Shown: positions 56,933-64,000 of the stretch, piece after piece
Layout of the letters: the number at the start of each line of letters is the position of its first letter
Numbering within the stretch: the stretch's first letter is position 1
Source of the DNA: Hetaerina americana
Lineage: Eukaryota; Arthropoda; Insecta; Odonata; Calopterygidae
DNA: 64,000 nt
Assembly (NCBI GenBank): GCA_022747635.1
Contig: JAKTNV010000011.1
Coordinates: 15,247,975 to 15,311,974, forward strand
Reading direction: 5' to 3'
Translations under genes and position numbers: made by a program
The notes under the pieces: model-generated
The model's input: the letters and a program-made list of their open reading frames with translations, nothing else
The model's database searches: none
What the model was told of the DNA's origin: nothing

Positions 56933-56992
<60 letters not shown>
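56880..56992. repeat. (TA)n microsatellite, irregular
   Basis: Interrupted TA repeats to 56992, then GTGTGTGTATGTG. Confidence 0.9.
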
Positions 56993-56994
<2 letters not shown>

Positions 56995-56999
56995 AGTGT

Positions 57000-59955
57000 G
57001 TGTGTATGTGCATTTGAAATACTGGGAGAAATCTACTATCACCTATTTCTCAGCACACCTTTCCCAGGCTAATTCTCTTGTGAGAATGGGATGGCCTGTG
57101 ATTTTCGGAATATTGCGCTCTTCTACTAACATTCTGGCACCCAGGTGTCGATCGGGATTGAGCATGTCTCTCACTGCTTTCCACATTTTCGTCGCTCTCT
57201 GTATGTCGATGACGGACATCCAGGGCGTTCCTCATCATCAACCTCCTCTCTTCCCTCCCGGAACATCTTGTGTCTCCGGAAAACCAATCCACCATGGTAA
57301 TGGTCACCGAACTCGATTTTTTCAGCTTAACAAAAACATTTCTTGACGTCTCGTTGGTCAATGTAACGTGGCACTGTGAGCTCGTGAGGCAACCCTCGAA
57401 CTTAATCCGGTCTAGCAGCGATTCGCAAGCTGTAACGACCCGCAGACAACTGAGGTGGGTCGCGTTGCTTTCTAAAGGCCTCCTACCACTTATCTCACCA
57501 CAAATCGCACCACCACAGCGGCTCGAGATGGCCGGAAAAAATCATTATACTTATTTTTGCAGTAGATTATGTGAATAAAAATTCGATTTAACCTCCATCT
57601 TCGATTAAAATCCGTTTTCATGAATATTGATTTGAACGTGATTAGTACTGGTTGACAAAATTTTTTTGATTTAAGAGGTGTAACATGATTTAATTATTGT
57701 TGAAATCGATATATTCCTGAATGTACATTACTTTGTTGACGTTTCTGTTTATTATATTTTTTCCATAAATAAACTGAAAACTCCATGCCCACCGTCAGCC
57801 ACAACATATTCCAATTATGTTTTAAGATTAACTCATAAGCTGGGATCTAGGGCTTCGATAGAAGTCTTGCAGATTTACAATCGCCGAAACAGCGAAATAT
57901 TTTTTGGTTTTGCGTTCAAATTAGCGTTGACATCTTTTTAATTTCACTTCGGTTTGAAAGGCTGTAGTCTAAATTGAAATTCAAGTAATTTGCTAATGCG
58001 AAGTCTTTGTATCTTCCATTGGTAATTTTTTTGGGGTATTTCAGGCCCTGAAGGATCTTTATTGACGAAATGATTATTTGTTCTCTGAGTTTGTCGCACA
58101 TGAGCGACATTTTATAGAGGAGAGGGAACCAAATGTAAGCAATCGCCTAGAATAAAAATACGAGGCAGGAAATGGCCATAGTAGCTGATGATAAAAAATT
58201 CCTTGACCATTTTAAATACTAAAATAATTGAAAATACATAAAATCTATTGTTCATGCACCATTACAATTATATTTAATATATTGAATGTGTACAGCCAGA
58301 TAACGTTTTATGCTCTGGTCTGGTTTTTGCAAATGTCAAGTTATGACACTAAGATTTAAAGGGAATATCAACAACAGATGTACCAATTTAACAAAAAAAA
58401 CAGAACTCAAATCGGAACGATGGGAGCGCCACACGGTGGTTATTCCGGGAACTTTTTGATCAAGGTAGTATACCCACACTTCTCAGTGACCTTCTTTATT
58501 ATTATTAGCGTTAATCTACCGATAAAAGCTGAATTTTAAATGATGATTTGCTGAAGTTTTCAGAAAATGTACTTTGGAACAACTAAAATCCAGGGTCCAC
58601 TATAAAAGAAATGCGCATTCTCTGGGACAAGTAGATTTATTGATTGTAATTGTATAAATACTTGAAATTCTTCAAAACGCTCTCTCTCCCTCCATCGATG
58701 AAGGACGATGAAGGACGTGTGGCTCAGGGCATGCGGCGTGTGGCTGGGCGCTCCATCGCTCCGTGTTACAAAGTCGAAAAACACAGTTCACGCGGACACG
58801 TCTTTCCGTTTAGACTGCTCTGAACAAACTGGCGACCGGATGCGTTGCAAGGGCAGACCCCCCCCCCAACCTCATTTTCCGTCTGTTTTGAATAACTAGC
58901 TGTCTGCAAAAGATTTTTTAAAACCGAGTGTGAATAATTATGTATTTAATGTGTATATGCACTATTTAAATACGCACGGTAATTAAGTTGTTAACAGAAT
59001 TTAGCCGGTTTATAAATTCATCCGATATGCATGGTAACAAGCCATCCCACTTAAATCACTACCTTCCGTTTCAATGGACTGAAAAATTCAATGTTATATC
59101 GCCTAAATAAGAAATAGAAAGCGACGAGATATCCTCATGGAAATGTAACAGTATTGTTTTAAATCTTCTGACTGCCGATGTTAAAATACGAAATGCGAAT
59201 GTGAAATTTTTCATTCTGCGATGATTCTATTTATTCTCATTATTTCTCGACTGGTGTAATGATTTAGAACCGTTTGCATATACTATAGAGAAATATTTCA
59301 GGGTTCAACTTTAATATTTAATCCAAACTGTTGCCATTCTTTTTTTTAGTTGATATCCTTAGGAACTGTATGATGAACCATGATCATTTATAGGCTATCA
59401 ACCCCAAAGGTAAGGTCAACGACTCAATTTGCTTGACTATAAATTCATCCATGAGTTAATCCCCCCTTGGGTGTTTTTTTGGTGATGATCCAATTATATT
59501 TCGGTGTCGTGGGGGTAAAAAATGCGGTCCACGCTCCGTGGGATGAGATATTAGCTCGTGGACCCTGTATTCCTAAAATTAACATCGAAAAAACTGCCCT
59601 AGTTCCTTTTTTTCTTCTAAATATCCATATTTGTATAGGTTTTCTACATCAAAATCGCACATTTTGATTTTTAGTGTTTTTTTGCAATGGATATACCCAG
59701 AACAGGGCATGGGAAAGAATATGAAAGCGTGGATTAGGACTCCGCTTCAAACGAGGCGTCCCTATAAAAAATTCATCGCATTGTCAGGAGCAGAACGAGG
59801 GTCTTCAATGTTGGTTCTTACTACGATGTTGAGGTTCGTTGGAAGGGAGAGAAATTCGAGGCCAGTAAAAATTGAAAAGTGAAAGCTTTCATGAAAATAA
59901 ATATCCTCAAAACCCATACTTCATTTAACAATATCTCATTTTTTTAAGCTCTGAA
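57000..59955. other. Unassigned stretch
   Basis: Opposing frames at 57000-57370 have no known domain. The rest shows no repeat family. A GT/CG-rich segment lies at 58700-58880. Confidence 0.4.
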
Positions 59956-59959
59956 TGAA

Positions 59960-60145
59960 GTATGCCCTCCTTAATTCCATCAAAAATGCCTTTTCTGTGT
60001 TCCTGCCTCTACCTCGCTTTCCCAGCATTGTCCCATCTTTCACAGTTTTCTGAATCCCATTGCCTTTCTCAGTATCACCGTCATCCACCCTTCCTGCTAT
60101 CTCCAAGTATCTTCGGTAAAACCCAACTTCCTTCCCCTAAAATGT
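59960..60145 (-). mobile_element. LINE family LB fragment
   Basis: Closely parallels the antisense fragment at 31.9 kb: TTAATTCCATCAAAAATGCC, CCTCTACCTCGCTTTCCC and TTTCTCAGTATCACCGTCAT. Confidence 0.6.
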
Positions 60146-60329
60146 CTAGAACTTTAATAATAATTCTGCTAATTATTATACGAGTATTAAGTGTCCTATA
60201 TGTATACTAAGACGCAGTCGGAGATGTGAGAATTTTAAACATTAGTCTAAGGAATCCCAAAAATATATTTGGATTTAAAGCAATTTTATAAATGCCAAAC
60301 TTAACTGATGAAAATATTTCTCAGGAGGG

Positions 60330-60690
60330 TATTTAAGAAAGATTTCATAGTTTTCGTATTTTCGAGACATAAATTGGAGCCTTTGAGACTTGGACATGGA
60401 GAAGAATGATAAAGGTGAAATGTACAGAAAGGAAAACACACGAGGACCAAATGAAAGGGAAGGAGAGGTTGGAAGAAATCCAAATACGGGAGGAAAGATG
60501 GATGTAGAGCGTTCTGATTGGCAATGGGATGACTGCGATAGAGGGTAAATTGTTAGGCAAACGAGGGAGGGGTAGGAATAGGATAGGCAGGTTGGACGGA
60601 ATGAAGGATGGAGAAAGCAAGCAAGTATACGGAGATGAAGAGGGTCTTATTGCCGAGTGCTGGTTCAGGTTGTGTACTGTTAAGCGAGGC
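60330..60690 (+). mobile_element. LINE family LB 3' fragment
   Basis: CTTTGAGACTTGGACATGGA, AGAAAGGAAAACACACGAGG, GGAGGAAAGATGGATGTAGA and GGCAAACGAGGGAGGGGTAG in the family order. Confidence 0.7.
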
Positions 60691-60699
60691 TGAGAGATG

Positions 60700-62250
60700 T
60701 TGAGTTCTTTAGTCTGCGTCCATCGAAGACCTATTGTAAATGGTAGACTACCTGGTAATGATTCCTCCTCGGTTTTATGTTTTTGTAGAAAAGCGAATAA
60801 TTTCCACGATACGTCGTGGAAGATTGGACAGTGACATCAATTCCGTCGTAGATATCATCCTCTAACTTTAATAGCGTACTCTTGGGGGATGCATTTCAAC
60901 GCTGAATACGCAGGTCAGCCAATTATATGGCATCTGTTGAGATGCGATTTCTCATTGGCCATCAACGCCTAGGATTACGATGTCGTGTAGCATACTCTCG
61001 CTCGAATTAATCACCTATTCAACCTCTGTGGTTTAATGACGCTCTATACTATGAAGTACGGAACAGTTTACCTATAACCCGTATTATTAAAAACCATTCA
61101 CAGTGTTGATTTAATGTTCTATTCAATGATTAGAATTTCTATAAGCATATTTCTATAATTAATGAAAAAGTTGTATTTTTTACCTGCAGATAAAGCATGT
61201 ACTTAGAAAACGCTCCTAGCACGTAATGCATGCTGTGTACTATTACTGCTAGCTTCCACTTTCATTGTTCGCATATCTCGGCATCCCATTAATATCGCCA
61301 GTGGAAAGGGTTATGTTGTCTTGATGTCAGTTTTGATGATTAAATTTTGAAATTATGCTTATGTCACCTCTATGCAAATATAATGTGAAAAAAACGATTA
61401 AATTTTAGCCATAATTTAACCAAATTCGAATGTCTCAGTTTATCAACTATACTATATATTACTATTATTATTAAATAACGGAATATATTTGTTTGAATGG
61501 AATTGACGAGAGGAACATAGTAACAATATTACATTTAGATATTGCCATAAATATTTATTTAAGAAAGATACTATGTGTTTAGTTTTAAAGTCGTTAATTT
61601 TTTATTCCTCATTTGTTTTAAATGCCTATGAACTAAGGATGTCGCAAATAGTTTAAAGAAATATATTCTAAAAGACACTTGGGTATACAATTGGCGTGCT
61701 GAACGTTAGACATTGATTTGGGTTTGTGAACATTTCGCCAATTCATCTCGCATAAAAAATTGTCTACATTAATATTTCACCCTTATTTCCGTGCAGTTAT
61801 TCAGGCACACCGAAGACTTAATATTGTTTTTATGTAAAATCGAATGCGTTCAAAAGCATTTATATTCGGGATATCGTGAATTTTTTCGTGTGGCAAATGT
61901 CCGGACTCCGCGGGTTAAAAACACTCTGAATCGTAATAAAATGTAAATTTTTATGAATAGCATTTCTCATATTGCGCTATAAAATTATACGTGCCTTTTG
62001 TCCAAGCCAATCGTATAATAATGTCGCCATTCTATATTAACGCCCTGGATCTGACGAAGTTATTCACTGGAATGAGAGCTTTGTTTTTTTTTATAAATTA
62101 GAATGATTACCTATAGCTTCAGCAATCAGTCAGTTTGAAGAGGGAATGAAGACATGGCTTTGACAGAATTCATGTTCTGTCCATTAATGGGTTTTTAATT
62201 ACGTAATTACGAGAGCTATTTGAAAATTTCTCGGAATGGAATACAAATAA
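60700..62250. other. Unassigned stretch
   Basis: AT-rich, nothing recognised. Confidence 0.45.
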
Positions 62251-62254
62251 ACGA

Positions 62255-62345
62255 CTTACTTAAGTGAGACTTTTTTTATTTTTCTATGTAGCCTCCCTGT
62301 ACACTAATTATCTTGATCCAGCGATATGCCACTGTCTTGATCTAT
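62255..62345 (-). mobile_element. Mariner-like 3' end relic M8
   Basis: The minus strand reads VAYRWIKIISVQGGYIEK and then a stop, the typical C-terminal end of mariner transposases (RW.KCI...GdY.EK). The rest of the gene is absent or unrecognisable. Confidence 0.55.
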
Positions 62346-62699
62346 CTTAAAAGTTAGATTCCTTCATGCCTGAAAAATATCTGTCTATTTCAGATGTTAG
62401 CTCTTTGTTTGAAGAGAACCTACGTCCACCAAGGAAACTTTTTTCCTTGGGGAAAAGATAATACACTGATGGAGCCAAATAATAGGCGAATATGGCGAGT
62501 GTACTTGAAAATACTCGTACTTGAAAATATGTAACAATGCAAATTGTTTCAAGCATATGGATGATACATTTGAAGCTGTAATGTATAAGAGATATTAATA
62601 CCTTAAGGAGAAGGGATAACATTTTACCTTTCCAGTTTCTTTGGCATATATTTGGAGATTCGATGAGGTGGGACATATTAGTGGAGTTAGGATATTAGG

Positions 62700-63125
62700 A
62701 TAGTGTCACAGAAATGTTAGATATACTGAAATGGGAGAGTTTGAAAAATAGAAGAAAAAGGAGTAGGTTAGGCGCGATGTATAGAATTGTTAAAAAGGAC
62801 GAAGCGTGGGAAGATTTATGGCAAGGGATAGAAAAGCCTAACTTTAAGGGAAAAAACGACCATAGCCTCAAAATAAAAATAAGGACTCAAAAAACAAATA
62901 AGAAAAAATACTCTTTTTTAAATAGAACTATAATTGATTGGAACCAGCTGCCTGGAGGTTAGTTTGAGCCATTTCCATCCAATTTTAGAAGTTTTAAGTT
63001 GAAATGTAAAGCAGCCACTGGGTAATAAACTTCATTGTAGTTATGAAAATATTGTTTGTATGTGATGTGGACGGCATTTTGTATGTGATGTGGACGTTTG
63101 TTTGTTTGTGATGTGGAAGTGTCAT
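62700..63125 (+). mobile_element. LINE family LD (CR1/L2-like) 3' end with tandem repeat tail
   Basis: An 82-codon frame (62714-62962) holds the C-terminal LINE block MLDILKWESLKNRRKRSRLG, MYRIVKKDE and SFLNRTIIDWNQLPGG, the closing motif of CR1/L2-like reverse-transcriptase proteins. After a stop, the 3' part ends in about three imperfect copies of a GTGATGTGGACG unit (63057-63118). Confidence 0.75.
63057..63118 (+). repeat. Short tandem repeat at a LINE 3' end
   Basis: Three imperfect copies of TTTGTATGTGATGTGGACG-like units. CR1-like elements often end in short tandem repeats rather than poly(A). Confidence 0.75.
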
Positions 63126-63424
63126 TATGTAAAAATATTTTGTCTCTTATCTTTTTTTATGTGTTCGTATGTAATTTTCGTTGTTAAAGTTATCTTTGAC
63201 CTAACCTGACCGTTGCCACCAGGAAATTTGCCTAATTGCAACGTAATTGTGTAAACAAATAAATATGAACTAATGCTCGGTGGATCAAAAGTCAAAATTG
63301 AACTCATTGCGCCTTAATTAACCCCAGCGAGGTAAAGTCTGGTCAATCGCCAATTATGTATTTAATGGAAAGAGAACGAGAATATTAGATGATAAAAAAA
63401 TATTTATCTTATTACTTTGAGAAG

Positions 63425-63670
63425 AGACGTGGTAGTCCAGAGGGTAAAGCGCTGCAATGATGCCCGGGGAGGGGGTTCGTTTCCCGGGCAGGTCTTTATG
63501 CATCTTCAGCTTCACCCGAACTTTATGGTATCATATCTAACTGAGGCGGCAAGGGAATAGGTACTGGCCCTCCTTATCTCCTTATTACCCTTATTTGTGA
63601 ATTTCAACCCTCCATAGGGAACCAACCCTTTAGTGAGCTCTACCCACACCTATAAAACCAACCTTCGGGT
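63425..63670 (+). mobile_element. SINE family C copy with tRNA-like head
   Basis: An A-box-like TAGTCCAGAGGG (63433-63444) and the B-box-like GGTTCGTTTCC (63474-63484) lie 30 bp apart, as in tRNA-derived promoters. The 3' part (AGGGAACCAACCCTTTAGTG, AAAACCAACCTTCGGGTTCA) recurs at 56.77 kb. It is not a functional tRNA: the acceptor and anticodon stems do not form convincingly. Confidence 0.7.
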
Positions 63671-64000
63671 TCAAAACTCTGTTCGTTTTTATTAATTTAA
63701 TTCACTGCAGGAAACGTAAGCTACAGGCCTGTTTTGAAGCCCTACTTCGGCCTGTATTGCCCTGCCGCAGCGAAGTAGGCGCCTTGAAAGTGTAAATACA
63801 TGTATAGTAGGTCGCGGTAGTCCATGAGTATATCACCAATCGAGAGGCATATAGAATACAATCAGGTCGTAATTGCCTGTGTCGTAGATTTAGAAAAGGA
63901 ATAGTATATTGCAGAAAATAGGAATAGATTTGAGAGACAGGAGCCTAATCCGCAACCTGTACATGTCTCAGACTCCTCAGGTGCGAGTGGGGAACGGAGA
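63671..64000. other. Unassigned stretch with imperfect inverted repeat
   Basis: GCCCTACTTCG (about 63738) and CGAAGTAGGCG (about 63771) form a small hairpin. Otherwise nothing recognised up to the window end. Confidence 0.4.

Noticed and set aside
57000..57580. Opposed 103-116 codon frames as a gene
   Set aside because: No domain in either orientation; opposed overlapping frames of this size are expected in a locally GC-balanced segment.
63425..63500. tRNA gene at the right end of the window
   Set aside because: A and B boxes are present, but acceptor and anticodon arms do not pair convincingly and the 3' part is shared with 56.77 kb.
1..64000. CRISPR array, LTR retrotransposon or viral insertion
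   Set aside because: No regularly spaced direct repeats, no long direct terminal repeats and no protease/integrase-type frame were seen.

Overview
The window looks like nuclear DNA of an arthropod, probably an insect with a large genome. It has an intron-style exon/donor junction, many mariner-like transposon relics, several non-LTR retrotransposon (LINE) 3' ends, tRNA-derived SINEs with A and B boxes, and long (TA)n microsatellites. No bacterial operons, ribosome binding sites or CRISPR arrays are visible. Species and host gene are not recognisable from the sequence.

Positions 1-8640 are almost free of transposons: a mixed upstream region with purine-rich tracts (1-5030), a 2.8 kb pyrimidine-rich stretch (5040-7830), then a GC/CpG-rich block holding the only convincing host coding exon (8399-8640, plus strand). 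That exon encodes a Pro/Ala/Ser/Thr-rich N-terminus and ends in a consensus splice donor. The rest (8641-64000) reads as a very long first intron and/or intergenic DNA; I found no further host exon.

The 8.6-64 kb part is a graveyard of mobile elements. There are eight mariner pieces: 17.0, 24.9, 29.0, 31.4, 42.5, 52.2, 52.6 and 62.3 kb. LINE family LB, ending in a C-terminal domain rich in basic residues, has at least fourteen pieces on both strands. CR1/L2-like LINE ends (LA, LC, LD) cluster at 32.5-37.1, 39.8-45.5, 53.0 and 62.7 kb. There are three tRNA-derived SINE families (A, B, C), two other dispersed repeats, and several hairpin or foldback structures, often next to (TA)n tracts.

The most unusual element is SINE family A. 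Four of its six copies are palindromic: an antisense piece of the SINE is joined head-to-head to the sense body, and the whole composite lies between target-site duplications of 12-16 bp. The outer end of the antisense arm falls at the same internal SINE position (around TTGCA) in all four, while the inner junction differs. Other items of note are a mariner with an intact 159-codon frame that keeps the DNA-binding part but lacks the catalytic core, and a long inverted repeat at 18.9-19.05 kb whose loop resembles a hammerhead ribozyme core on the minus strand.
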